Positions 33,101-43,430 of a stretch of DNA of 64,000 nucleotides are shown here, one piece after another (position 1 is the stretch's first letter; the number at the start of each line of letters is the position of its first letter). The notes under the pieces were generated by a model. The model had not been told where the DNA came from. It did not search any database and saw only the letters and a program-made list of their open reading frames with translations. This DNA comes from Notamacropus eugenii. Taxonomy: Eukaryota; Chordata; Mammalia; Diprotodontia; Macropodidae. Location of the stretch: positions 352,077,890-352,141,889 of the forward strand of contig NC_092873.1 of NCBI RefSeq assembly GCF_028372415.1. Reading direction: 5' to 3'. The position numbers and the translations under genes were made by a program.

Positions 33101-35356
33101 AGCCTCAGTAAGGTTTCAGGGTGCTTTCTTCAGAACAGGGGCTATTTTAACTTTTGCAGCCCCCAATACCTAGTACATTATGCTGTATCCAGCAGAAGAC
33201 TAAATAAATATTTCCTGCTCTTGATGTTGCAGGAGCCAAACAAGGCATTATTAATGGTAACCTAGTCAAAACCCTAAACACAGCCATAATCCAGGCAGAG
33301 ACTGGTGTCCAATTCTCCCTGGATTTGATAGACAACAATATTTATCTATCTGAAGGTCAAGGGAAAAGAAAACTAAACTCATGCCCCCATGGAATCACCT
33401 ACCTTAGTCATGTCAAGGGGATCAGGCACAACAAACATTCCGGGTGGAGGCTCCTTATAAATGGACATGATGTCCCTGTATAACAACAAAGGTGAAGTAG
33501 GGGTAAAGGTGGGAAAGCCCTTGTGCAAAGCAGTTGCTGATATCAATGGTAGAGGAGTCAGAGCTAAGTGCTTGGTACCACAAGTGTTTTTGCATTGGCT
33601 CACAGGCCAGATATTCTCGGGTTGGATACAGGGGAAGGAAGCAGAAATTCAAGTGTTATCAGAAGGGGCACTATTTCATGAGAGGGAGGTGAGAAGAAGG
33701 AAAATGGGATATCACAATGGTATCAGAAATCAGTGTGAAAAACACCTTATTAACATGACAATTCATTTACTGCACACTACCAAATATTTCCAGATGCAAA
33801 AAAATTCAGGACGAATTGTAAATAAAATGACCAACTAAAAAAAGCAAATTCAAATGTAACGAAATGCAACTAATTCAAAAGATACACAAGTATATGACTG
33901 CTTACTTTACAACAAAAATGTGTAGAAGAGAATCTTCCTAGGACGTGGGGTGAGGGATGAGGTTTGACAAAAGTTTGTGCAAGAAACAGCCCAATGTAAT
34001 GAAACACACTGATTTATCTTTAGGAAGGAATGGGGGGGAGGGGACGAGGAATTTGCTTTTTGGAGGTTACCGGGAGTTATACACTAGGAAGATTAAATAC
34101 AAAGACTTCTACAAGTGGCTCCTTGGGCCTCATTCCAGAACTAGGGGCAGTTGAGGTTAATGCCAAGACGCAACATCCCCGGTGAAACATGCCTAACTGG
34201 GAAGGAACCAGAAATCACTAAAATAAAGATTTAGTCCAAACAGTACAGAAAGCTAGGGCGCAGAAATATAAAAAAAGGTAGCTGGGGGTTGGATTAAGAA
34301 GTTACGAAGGTTGGGAAAGGAAAATGAATTTCTAAGGTTGGGAGGGACATTTTCATCCGTAGAATAAAAGGTCTTTATGCGGCATCAACTTACAGGGTAC
34401 CGAGCCTAGGGATTTCTGGATAACTGGGCTAGAGCTGGCCAGGGAAAGAGGAGGGCAGAAGCAATCGTTTAACGGGACAAAAAAGTTTCAGGACCGGAGG
34501 CTGTCCTCCAGGAACAAAGGTTGTAGTCCCTTTCTGTGGTATATACCTGCTGTAAGGGAATTGAAGATCCAGGAAAAAAGAAAAGTGCGGGATGGGGTAG
34601 GGGGATGGCTAAGGGACAGAAAGGAGGGGGGAGAAGACTTGAGGAGAAAGAGGGGCGAAGGGAAGACAGCATGGGGTGGCGAAGAGGGAACGGGGCAAGG
34701 GAAGGATGTTGTGGAGAAGAGGGGAAGGTTAGAAGAAAAGAAAGGGCGAGTAGGAGGGAGGGATGTTGGAGAGAAGAAATGAAGGAAAAGTTAGGGCTGG
34801 AGAAAGATTTGGGGGGGCAGGAAGGAAAAAGGGGAGATTTTGGAGAGAGGGAGAAGAAATGGGAGAATTTGCGGAGGGGGCTGAGAACGAAGGGGGGAGG
34901 ACAAAAAGGGAGGATCGGAAATGGGAGAGCCTGGGCGAGGGGCTCGGGAGGCCCCCGGGCCGGGGCCGGGGCCGGGCCGGGCCGGGCGGGCGAGGAGCGG
35001 CGGCTGCGGCGGGCCGGGCCGGGCGGGCCCTCGCTCGGCCGCACTCACCGCTTGATCCGCAGCAGGCACTGCGGCGCGGCGCGCTCGCTGTCCCAGTCCG
35101 AGCTCAGCGTCGGGTCCCAGAAGGCCGAGTGACTGAGCAGCGCGGCCCCGTGGGCAGCGGCCGAGGGCGGGAGCCCGGGCAGTGGGGCCAGGCCTCCCCC
35201 TGGCCCGCCGGTACCGCCCGCCGCCGCCGCCGCCGCCCACACGTCGGGTAGGAAGTGCGGCCCGAAGCCGCCGCCGCCGCCGCCCGCGCCCGGGCCCGGG
35301 GTCCCCGCTGCCTCGGCCCCGGCAGTCGCCGCCTCCTCGGTCGGACTCTCCGCCAT
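23970..35356 (-). CDS. UBE2Z: UBE2Z (USE1), UBA6-specific E2 conjugating enzyme (7 coding exons)
   Basis: UBE2Z accepts ubiquitin or FAT10 from the E1 enzyme UBA6 as a thioester and passes it to substrates. In transcript order the coding exons are 35356-35049, 33475-33403, 32049-31862, 29730-29619, 27977-27865, 26047-25957 and 24140-23970: 1,056 nt, 351 aa plus stop (human 354). All introns are GT-AG and in phase. Start [13 protein letters not shown] is as I recall human. An Ala/Gly/Pro-rich N-terminus precedes the UBC fold (about 96-250). The catalytic Cys is C185 in [11 protein letters not shown]; the usual HPN is NPN ([10 protein letters not shown]), as in the family. The C-terminus ends [16 protein letters not shown], differing from human in the last residues. 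G lies at both -3 and +4 of the ATG. No disruption seen. Confidence 0.97.
24141..25956 (-). other. UBE2Z: UBE2Z intron 6
   Basis: No clear repeat, RNA gene or alternative exon recognised. Several 60-100 codon frames have no features. Confidence 0.5.
25957..26047 (-). CDS. UBE2Z: UBE2Z coding exon 6 (aa 265-295)
   Basis: Encodes [20 protein letters not shown] and [10 protein letters not shown]. Acceptor ttccag, donor gtagag. Confidence 0.96.
26693..26850 (-). repeat. L2 3' end, antisense, UBE2Z intron 5
   Basis: 'ttcaataagcatttactaag', 'aggtgtcagagatacaaa' and 'ttggtctcaaaaagcttct'. Confidence 0.65.
26915..27750 (+). repeat. L2 LINE 3' end split by a SINE, UBE2Z intron 5
   Basis: 26,915-27,330 holds 'ccaatggctctggctattg', 'ttaaagtcctttatcacctgg' type and 'ccccatgcctgaaaagctttc'. 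After the SINE at 27,333-27,572 the L2 resumes with 'tagactgtgagctccttaag' and 'caccaggcacacagtaggt'-like words to 27,750. Confidence 0.85.
27333..27572 (-). repeat. SINE type A nested in L2, UBE2Z intron 5
   Basis: Full antisense order: 'tgttgttgttc' tail, 'gactctttgtgaccccattt', 'ggggttttcttaacaaaaa', 'gatgaggaaactgagg', 'gtcacacagctaag', 'tgactccaggcccagcac'. Confidence 0.9.
27865..27977 (-). CDS. UBE2Z: UBE2Z coding exon 5 (aa 228-265)
   Basis: Encodes [20 protein letters not shown] then [17 protein letters not shown]. Donor AAG|gtatat splits Arg265. Confidence 0.97.
28137..29618 (-). other. UBE2Z: UBE2Z intron 4, main part
   Basis: I recognise no repeat or gene in this 1.5 kb; short open frames lack features. 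Confidence 0.45.
29619..29730 (-). CDS. UBE2Z: UBE2Z coding exon 4 (aa 190-227)
   Basis: Encodes [20 protein letters not shown] then [17 protein letters not shown], the conserved helix region after the active site. Donor CAG|gtaagc. Confidence 0.97.
29731..31414 (-). other. UBE2Z: UBE2Z intron 3, main part
   Basis: About 1.7 kb of intron with no repeat family, RNA gene or exon that I can support. Confidence 0.45.
31415..31575 (-). repeat. SINE type C, UBE2Z intron 3
   Basis: 'agaactgggagaaacctcag', 'aggtcatctggtccattttac', 'ggtgaagaaactgaag', 'agaggttaagtggcttgccc', 'acaggatttgaacctaag'. Confidence 0.8.
31862..32049 (-). CDS. UBE2Z: UBE2Z coding exon 3 (aa 128-190), catalytic exon
   Basis: Runs from [20 protein letters not shown] through the NPN site to KVCLSILG with catalytic C185. 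Acceptor tttgcag, donor gtaaga. Confidence 0.97.
32050..33402 (-). other. UBE2Z: UBE2Z intron 2
   Basis: No confident repeat. 'cccccaatacctagtacatt' and 'aataaatatttcctgctcttg' near 33,161-33,221 resemble a short L2 3' tail. Confidence 0.45.
33403..33475 (-). CDS. UBE2Z: UBE2Z coding exon 2 (aa 103-127)
   Basis: Encodes [20 protein letters not shown] and DMTK, the start of the UBC fold. Human has DTVDMTK here. Donor AAG|gtaggt. Confidence 0.96.
33476..34559 (-). other. UBE2Z: UBE2Z intron 1, 3' two-thirds
   Basis: No recognised repeat or gene between exon 2 and the purine tract. Confidence 0.45.
34560..34930 (+). repeat. Purine-rich (GGGA/GAAA) tract in UBE2Z intron 1
   Basis: About 370 bp overwhelmingly A and G on the plus strand, with many GGGG runs, starting about 120 bp from the exon 1 donor. 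The UBE2Z transcript would be pyrimidine-rich here. It yields long spurious open frames on both strands. Confidence 0.85.
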
Positions 35357-35620
35357 CGCCGCTCCGCTTCCGGGACTCCACGCCAACGAGTCCGCCGGCC
35401 AGAGCGGCCGCTCCCTCCGCCTCCTCCCCCACACCACCGAGAGCCGGGCCAGAGTGTCCCACCCTCCGCTTCCCCGGCCGGGTCCCACAGACTCCGCCCA
35501 GCCCCAACCAGCGAGAAGCACGGGGCAAGAGTGTCCACCCGAGGTCCTCCAGGACGGGAGGGGCGGAGGGACGGAGGGCTCCGAGCTGGGCTGGGGCGCT
35601 TCTTTGGCTCTCCCGGGATT
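34900..35620 (-). promoter_or_regulatory. UBE2Z: UBE2Z CpG-island promoter
   Basis: Very GC- and CpG-dense block over coding exon 1 and upstream. An ETS-type word CCGGAAGC on the coding strand lies at 35,366-35,373, about 10 nt before the ATG. No TATA box is visible. Confidence 0.8.
35049..35356 (-). CDS. UBE2Z: UBE2Z coding exon 1 (aa 1-103)
   Basis: Low-complexity N-terminus with runs of Gly and a six-Ala run ([10 protein letters not shown]), then [20 protein letters not shown]. Donor CG|gtgagt splits Arg103. Confidence 0.96.
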
Positions 35621-35744
35621 AAGACCCGGGAATGCAGTCCCTGGGAGGGGGAAGGAGGGATCAGCACCTTTGTATCCATTGAAGTGGAAGGAAAATGCCT
35701 GCAGACCAGAGCTAGCCCTCCAGCTTTCCCCAAAAGGAAGACCA

Positions 35745-35880
35745 ATCTTTGGCACCCTTCTGGATCTCAGTTTCCATATCTGTAAAATGGGGCGATTGGG
35801 TCAAATTATCTCTAAGGCCCCTTCCAATTCTTATGATATTTATGATCTAATAATTATAATCTTATGATTCTAAGATATTT
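35745..35880 (+). repeat. SINE type C tail
   Basis: 'ctcagtttccatatctgtaa', 'aatggggcgattgggtc' and 'aaggccccttccaattctta', then repeated 'tatgat' words. Confidence 0.75.
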
Positions 35881-36229
35881 TTAATGGGGATCGGAAGAGA
35901 GAATGGGGGAGGATTGGAGATTTATATCCCACTTCACCACCACCACCCCCCACACCCCATCTCTCTTAGGTATCTCTAAGTGGGATGCACTCTTATCTAC
36001 TATGGCAGGATAAAGATCTAGTTGTCTGCAGGGTAGGACTGTGGGTGGGATTTCTGGGGACCCTTACTCAGTACCTCCTCTCTTCTCTTTGTAACCCTCC
36101 CTCCACGTTAGCTCATCAGTGTGCTCTCTTAAAAATAGTAATTCATATTTGTATACAAAGGGCTGGCTGTCTTCACTATCACCCTCTCAGGTAAAGGAAG
36201 TTACCAGTCTTATTCTTCTAAAGAACTAC
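35881..36229. other. Intergenic, nothing recognised
   Basis: No gene or clear repeat seen. Confidence 0.45.
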
Positions 36230-36370
36230 TGAGACTCGGTTAAGTAAATAAGACTCTGGAAGATAACTGGTTCTTGGTATCAGAGGCTGGAATTCTGGAT
36301 TTGAATCTTCTGACTCCAAATCTTAGTCTTCTGACTCCAGGAAGTGTTCTTTTTATTCCACAGGCTCCCA
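36230..36370 (-). repeat. SINE head fragment
   Basis: 'ggaattctggatttgaatct' and a duplicated 'cttctgactcca' word, then 'attccacaggctccc'. Confidence 0.5.
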
Positions 36371-37321
36371 GCTCTAGGTATCTTGAATGCGTGCCACTGG
36401 GGACAAGGTTGACTGGGTAAAGGCAGGTGGATTGTTCAGTGGGACCCTTCCCCACACATTCTTGGAAGAAAAACTTAGTAGCTACCAGAACCCTGAGTAA
36501 GTAGAACTGACACCTAGTAAGGACTGTTTCTCAACTGCTGAATGAAAATGTAGTAGCTCACATCCTGTCCACCTTTGATTTCTCCTTGGCCTGGGGTCTT
36601 CCCTGCAACTTGAATCCAAGCTTTTTAGGAGTCTGTCCATTCTCCCTACCATTCCGGTTGGCTCTCTAGAGGACTCCTCCAAGCCAGGGTTTCTATGGGA
36701 AGGCTTGAACATCTCAGGGAAATTCTCAAGAAAAAGCCTACTGGAATTCAGAGTTGACAGCCATTTCACTGGGTGAAGTCTTTTGGGGCTCCTGGCAAGC
36801 CTCTGAAACAGCTGCCCAGCCCTTTAAGAACCGGATTAGTTTAGCCGGGAGCTAAATCCTTTTCTGACCTTTCTTAGGTACAGCCTACTGTAACTCCTTG
36901 GAAACCTGACTAAAGGGTAAATATAAAAGGTTACCTCTTCCTAGAGCCACAGTTCACCGGTGAATGACACCAGTGAAAATTCTTAAGACACAAGCTTAGA
37001 CACACTTGCTTAAACTTTGTCTGATGTTAAAGAAATCCCTGGCTAGGGCCCCTGCTCCGAATACCAAGCCACTGCTCAGGAGTCCAAGGGTCTCTGTTAC
37101 TACCTTCCATTTCACTACTCCCAATATCCTCTATAAAAAGACAAAACTCAGGTAACCCCCTACAAGGCCTCTGTACTCCTCTGCCTTAAAGGATAACCTC
37201 CTAGTCCCTGATCAGGCATATTTCTTATCCTTATGTAAATATTTATAAAAATTAAAATAAAATTTTGTTGATTTTTTTTTTTACATTACCTTCATTTTCC
37301 CAATATTATCCTCCCCTTCCT
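36371..37321. other. Intergenic, nothing recognised
   Basis: About 950 bp with no gene or repeat family that I can support. Confidence 0.4.
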
Positions 37322-37515
37322 TTGATAGGCATCCTGGTGTATTGAATATAGCTCTGATCTTGACATCTGGGAAAACTTGGGCTTGATCACATACTTACTA
37401 GTTGTATGACCCTGGGAAAGTCACCTAACCCTGATTGCTTCCAATAAAAAAAAAACCCTAAGGTTAGAAGGGACATCTAAGTTCCCTTCAGGCTCGAAAT
37501 CTATGATTCTTATAA
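37322..37515 (+). repeat. tRNA-headed SINE with type C tail
   Basis: 'ggcatcctggtgtattgaat' head, 'tagttgtatgaccctggga', 'gtcacctaaccctgattgc', an A run, then 'aaggttagaagggacatc'. Confidence 0.7.
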
Positions 37516-37639
37516 TAAAAAATAGAAAAAAAAATTTTAGCGAAGGTGACCAAAAAGGATTGTAAGGTTCATACCCATTATCCTCTACTTTTATAAGGAG
37601 GGGGCAGGAAAGTGCCTTCTCATAGATCCTCATCTACAC

Positions 37640-38586
37640 TGTGAGCTCCAATCCTTCCATCCTTACTGCTCTACCAGGTGATCACCCCTGAACTAGCACT
37701 TCACTCTCCTGCTTTCCCCATCTTCACCCCTTGGTGAACAAGTTCAACTCTATGTTGTCCTCTTTCCTTGGGTTCTTTGCCCCCCCATGCAGGGGGCCAG
37801 TCTTGGCTCAACCAAATCTAAGATTGAGCTCCCTCTTCCAAGTCCTGCTTTCACTCTTACACATAGGCTGCTGAACAAAGGTGGAGAACATCACAATGCC
37901 TTACTAAGTCCGCTACAAATTTGTTACATAACTTCAGCTGGGTCCTTAATGCTGCAAGGCAATCCTTTTCCTCTTCCCTGATTAACTCACTATCCCACTC
38001 ACCACAGTGGCTTTTCCAAACCTTTTCATTTCTTCTTAAATCTCTCATTACTCTTCCTCCCTAAATCTTCTTAGCTGAAAACCTCGCCTCATATTTTACT
38101 GAAAAACATTGAGGACATTGACCAAGAGCTCACTCTTCTCTCCTCCTCTTCCTCCTTATCTCATATTACTCAGATGCTTTCTGCCACTATCTCCTCCTTC
38201 ACCCCTGTTTCACATGAAAAACTAGCATTTTTCCTTGCCAAGGCTTATACTTCTAAATGCATAAGTGATCCCATTCCATCCTGTTTCCAGTAGATTGCCT
38301 CCCTTATCCTTACTCTCTCATTTTTATCTCCAAACTCTCCCTATCTACTGATACCTTCCCTATTACCTACAAATATGCCCATGTCTCCCCCATCCTCAAA
38401 AAACTTTCATTTGATCCATCCATCCCCACTATTGCCCTATGCCTCTCTTGCCTTTTGTAGCTAAATTCATTGAGAACGCCTTCTACAACGGATGCCTCTA
38501 CTTCTCTCGCTCTCAACTCTTTCTACAATCAGGCTTCCAATCTCCTCATTCAATCTTTAGCTAAAACTGCTCTCCTCAAAGTTATG
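37640..38586 (+). repeat. L2 LINE, ORF2/RT region
   Basis: Near 38,430-38,580 it reads like the L2 reverse transcriptase core: 'attgccctatgcctctcttg', 'gctaaattcattgagaacgc', 'ctctttctacaatcaggctt'. It continues after a 180-bp interruption at 38,766-39,552, so the whole element spans about 1.9 kb. Confidence 0.7.
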
Positions 38587-38765
38587 TGATGGGTATAATC
38601 TGAAATAACCAAGGAAACAAAGTTTAAGCTTCTGAACATATCAACTTATTTAATAATGCATGCCAATTGCATGAATCAGGACCAGGCCTCCTCAGCTTGG
38701 CACTGAACCCCAAATACAGGAGAAAAGAGATTTTTATACATTAAGAGAAAATAATTAAAAGGATG
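38587..38765. other. Unidentified 179-bp insertion in L2
   Basis: Sequence that does not belong to the L2 on either side, beginning 'tgatgggtataatctg' and ending near 'ggatgtaaac'. AT-rich, family unknown. Confidence 0.45.
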
Positions 38766-39552
38766 TAAACCAGGATCCAAACCTGGGTGTCACCTTCAAC
38801 TCCTCCCACTCTCTTACCCCCCATATCTAGTCTGTTGCCATGGCTTGTAGATTTTACCTTTGTAACATTTCTTCCATATAACTCTGACACTGCTACCTCC
38901 TTCTCTCCCTGCTGACACTGATACCACCCTGGTTCAGGTCCTATGCCCAGATTATTTCCATAGCTTGCTGGTTGGTTTCCCTGCCACAAGTATCTCCCCA
39001 CCCCGATCCATCCTCTACTTAGTTGTCAAAATGATGTCCCTAAAGCGCAGGTCTGACCAAGTCACCACCAATCAATAAACTCCAGTGGTTTTCTATCACC
39101 TCCAGGATCAAATAGAAAATCTTCTATTTGACATTCAAAACCATTCATAACCTGCCCCCTTCTTGCCTTTCTAGTCTTCTTATGACTCACTATACCTCCT
39201 CCATATACTCTTGAAACTAATGACATTGACCTCATTGCTGTTCCATCTTTCCATCTCTCCACTCAGGGCATTTTCACTGGATGTCCCCCATGCCTGGAAT
39301 GCTGCCTCCCCTCATCTCCCCTTTCCTTCAGGTCCCAGCTAAAACTTCACCTTCTATAGGAAGCCATCCCCAATCTCTCTTAAATCTAGTGCCTTTCTGC
39401 TACTGATTATTTCCAATTTTCCTATATGTCACTTGTTCGTACATAGTTGCTTCTGTGTTGCCTCACGTTAGACTGAACTCCTCAAGGGCAGGGATTGCCT
39501 TTTGTCTTTTTGCACACTGCCTAGCATATAGTGAATTTTATTGATTGATTTT
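38766..39552 (+). repeat. L2 LINE 3' end
   Basis: Long ordered match: 'cctgggtgtcaccttcaact', 'aagcgcaggtctgaccaag', 'ataaactccagtggttttc', 'ccccatgcctggaatgctg', 'accttctataggaagccat', 'tcctcaagggcagggattg', ending in a 'ttgattgatt' tail. Confidence 0.9.
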
Positions 39553-39869
39553 CATTTGGGTCCAAGCTTGGTTATTAGAATTTCACAATATTTAATTCAG
39601 ATTGTTTTGTTGTCATTCCTTCTATTTAAGTTGTTGTCCTTGTGTATAATCTGGTTCTGCTTACTTCACTTTGCAACAGTTCATGTGTATCTTCCCATGC
39701 TCCTCTGCATTCATGTTCATTGTTGATTACAATTCAGTATTATTACATTAAATTACATTTGTGTCCCACGGTTTGCTTAGCCATCCTGCAATCACTGGAC
39801 ATCTACATTATTTCCAGTTCTTGGCTACTACAAAAAGTGCTGCTACAATATTGTGAAAGTGAATAACTG

Positions 39870-40220
39870 TGAAAGATTTAAACACAATGACCAAGCATAG
39901 CTTAATTCCCAAAGACTGACAAGGAGTCATATTTCCTACCTATTGACAGAGAGGTGGTGGGCTAGAGGTAGAGAAGGCAACTTACATTTTTTAACATGGT
40001 CAATATATTGATTTATTTTTCTTGGCTATAGTTGTTACAAAAGAGAGCTTTTCTGTGTGGGTACAGAAGAGGGCTTTTTTGTGTGGGAGGTAGTGATAGT
40101 GATACCAATAAAAGGAAAAAGAAAAGAGCATCTATTAAATATTTTAAAATACTCAGACAAAAACAGGTCAAAGTTCACAAAGAGACATTGACAAGCAGCA
40201 TAAATTCACAATTAAAATTT
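39870..40220 (+). repeat. L1 3' end inserted in older L1
   Basis: 'cctattgacagagaggtggt', 'acatggtcaatatattgatt' and 'ggctatagttgttacaaaag' match the L1 3' end also seen at 7,600-7,690. Confidence 0.65.
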
Positions 40221-40940
40221 TTTAGCTAAAAAATTTTGAAGTTTTTTTTTTTTAGAACTTTCATAAATATCTTGGTGCATATAAAGACGTTTTTTATTTT
40301 TTTGTCTTTGAATTCCTGGCCCAAAAAGTATAGACATTTTAGTCACCTTCTTCACATAATTTCAAGTTGCTTCCCAAGACTGTTAGGCCAATTCACAGCT
40401 CCAGCAACAGTTTGTTAACATGTCTGTCCTTCCACAACTCCTCCAACATTAACAATTCCTATCTTTTGTCATATTCACCAATAAAACCTCATAAATGTTC
40501 TGATTTGCATTTCTCTTACTCTCAGTGATTTGGAGCATTATTCTATAGGGTTCAGATATGGATGGGACCAGTGATTTCATTGGCATGGAGAGCTCCTGGG
40601 TGAGGAAAGTTTAACTACTGATGCAGAATGCCACTTTCTTTGTGACAGTCTTAGAGAACTGCCTAGAACAGGAAGAGACTAGAAGGCTTTCACAAGGTCA
40701 CAAAGCTAATATGTGACATAAGCAAAACTTGAATCCAAGTCTTCCTGGCTTCCAGACTAACTATCTATTACCAGATAGTTCTCTTAAGTGACTTAGAGCA
40801 TTCTCTTCCCTATGGCTGATAATAGTTTGTAATTCTTCTTTTGATAACTGTTCATATCCTTCGATGACTTAGCTATAGGAGAATGGCTTACATATTTCTA
40901 TTAGTTGCCTATATATCTTGGATATCAGACCTTTGTCAGA

Positions 40941-41290
40941 GGCTTTAGATACAAAGATTTATCTCATCCAAAAGACTCATAATGGAAAATGCTTTCTACA
41001 TTTAGAGAAAGAATTAGGGAGTCTGAAAGCAGATCGAAGCATACTATTACCTCTTTTTCTGTTTTGTTTTTTCTTTCTCGTGGCTTTTCGCTTTTGTTCT
41101 GATTCTTCTTCCATAACATGACTAATATGGGGAAATATGTTTAATATGATTGTACATGTATAGTCTATATCAGCTTTCGTGCCATTTTGGGGAGGGGGGA
41201 AGGAAAGGAGAGTAAAAATATTCAGAACTCAAAATCTTATAAAAGTGAATGTTGAAAACTAAAAGTAATTATTTTTTTAAAAAGAGAAAG
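40941..41290 (+). repeat. Marsupial L1 3' UTR end (best preserved)
   Basis: Close to the opossum-type L1 end: 'aagactcataatggaaaatg', 'gcagatcgaagcatactatt', 'tctttctcgtggcttttcgc', 'aatatgattgtacatgtata', 'actcaaaatcttataaaagt', 'gaatgttgaaaactaaaag'. Confidence 0.9.
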
Positions 41291-41989
41291 AAAAAAGAAA
41301 AATTTCCTTGCTAAAGAGAAGACTAAAAGGAATGGCATGAACACTTTTCAAGAATAAAACCAAAATAAAAATGCATAAATAAAAATCAAAGATTTACCTC
41401 AGTTGACCACCTCTCTTCTCTGATAAAGATATTTTCAAAATTATTTTTTGTTTGTTTCACATACCATTGTCACTTCTCATTAATTTTCCCATTTATTCAC
41501 CTCCCCACACCAAATAACCCTTCCTTGGTAACAAGGGAAAACAGTTCTGCAAAACAGTCTCGCAACTAATCTAACAATGCACACAACATTCCATAACTGT
41601 ATGGGTCCTCTGGAGTCAACATTTTTTTTTTTAATCTAAATTTAATCTAAATTCTAATGTCTCCAAGTATTGGAAGTTCCCAAATTGAGGGGAGTCCCCA
41701 GAGAAATCAGGCAACAAGATCATTGATGCTCTAAGTGGAAATTGTCAAAGCCTTTGATGTTTTGGGGGTTCCTGCTCAAGAAAAGGTTAAGGAACCTCCT
41801 TGCTCAGTTGGTTTGCCAGTGTTTCCTAATTGTTTCATTCTGTGACAGTCTTGACAGAACATATTGGAGGAGCTATCCCCACCTGGTATGTGTACTGAAC
41901 TATCTGTTGATATCTTATAGGTTATATCTTATAGGCTCTTCATTTCCCAGCATGAAGCACCCAGCCTAAAGGAGTTTTATCTCATATGA

Positions 41990-42180
41990 TCATAGCCTTT
42001 GAGTTGGAATGGACCTTAAAGGGCCATTAATCCAACCCAATTTAACAGATTGTGAAGCTGAGGCCCAGAGAGGGAAGCTAATTTGCCCAAGGTCACATGG
42101 AGTAAATGACAGAACTGGATTTGAACCCAGGTTCTCTGATGCTAAATCTTGAACTCTTAAGAAAATGTTATACATAAAAC
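41990..42180 (-). repeat. SINE type C
   Basis: 'gagttggaatggaccttaaa', 'gtgaagctgaggcccagag', 'gcccaaggtcacatgg', 'ggatttgaacccaggttctc'. Confidence 0.8.
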
Positions 42181-42304
42181 TTAATACTGAACATTAAATA
42201 CAATTACTTAAACTGATTTAGTAACCATTTACACTTTAATTGACTTCAGTAAATAAAATATAACAAAATAAAATAAAAGCACATTACACATACCACTACT
42301 ATCC

Positions 42305-42720
42305 CCAAGGAATAAAATCCAGTGGTTTCCCCTTATCCAGGATCAATTATCCTGTTATTCAGGATTAACATAAAAGTTTCTCTCTGACTTTTAAAACCTT
42401 TAATAACCTGACCTCTTCCTACCTTTCTAACCTTCTGACACCTCACTTGCTTTTATGGTACAATGACATTGGTGTCCTTCTCGTTCCTCACACAAGACAC
42501 TAGATCTCCTGACTCCATGTATTTTCATTGGCTGTTGCCCCATGCCTGGAATGCTTTGCCTCCTCTTCTCCTTCTCCTGGCTTCCTTCAAGTTCCCACTA
42601 AAATCCCACTAGCTATAAGAAACATTTCCCAGTTCTCCTAAATGTCTTTCCATCTACTGATTATGTTTGTTGACTTGACTAACCAAAAGTGTTCACTTTG
42701 TCTTTTATGTCTCTTATCTC
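42305..42720 (+). repeat. L2 LINE 3' end
   Basis: 'aataaaatccagtggtttcc', 'tttaataacctgacctcttc', 'ccccatgcctggaatgctt', 'gcttccttcaagttcccac'. Confidence 0.85.
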
Positions 42721-43430
42721 TTGGAGAAATAAAAATTCTTCCTTAAGCTATACATATCAATGGAATCTCCTCCCTTTTTCTCTAATTTTTAAGTTATATA
42801 ACCTTTTATATTTAGGCTGTAAATCCTTTTAAAGCTTATTTTATTATGCATGCAAAGTGGTCTAATTCTAATTTCTGCCACACTACTTTTCAGTTTTCAT
42901 TGCAGTTTTTGTCAAAAAGGACATCCTTAGTTTTGGTGTCCTTAGGTTTATTTAGTCCTAGGTTCACTTGCTTTTGTGCCTTTTTTCTTTATCTGTTCCA
43001 TTAATCAACTTTTCTGTTTTTAACCAGTACCAAGTAATTTTGACAATTACTGCTTTATGGTATAGTTTGAGATCCAGTACTATTAAGCTCCCTTCATTAC
43101 TACATTTTTTCCCCATTATTTTCCTTGGAGTTCTTGACCTTTTGTTCTTCCAGCTAAATTATATTATTTTTTTCTAGGTCTTTAAATAACACCTTGCTAG
43201 TTTGATTGGTATGGTGCTAAATCTATAAACTAATTTAAACAGTATTACCACTTTAATTATACTGGCATGACCTAATCATCAGAAACTAATATCTCTCCAT
43301 TTATTTTTCTTGTTATTTCTGTAATGTGTTTTGTAATTGTTTTCATGTAAGTCCTGAGTATATCTTTATAGATACGCTCCCGTATAATTTATACATTATG
43401 TAGTTACTTTGATTTGGGATTTCTTTTTTC

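Larger units (their letters stand above)
39595..43430 (-). repeat. Nest of L1, SINE and L2 built on an old antisense L1
   Basis: Antisense L1 segments at 39,595-39,868, 40,225-40,560, 40,795-40,940 and 42,740-43,430 follow the L1 3'-to-5' order. Between them lie plus-strand L1 3' ends (39,870-40,220 and 40,941-41,290), a SINE fragment (about 40,640-40,780), AT-rich sequence at 41,400-41,640 that may also be antisense L1, a SINE at 41,990-42,180 and an L2 at 42,305-42,720. Confidence 0.7.

Noticed and set aside
34469-35785. Many open frames of 130-245 codons on both strands
   Set aside because: They arise from the purine tract and CpG island, where stops are rare. Only the UBE2Z exon 1 frame has a conserved product.
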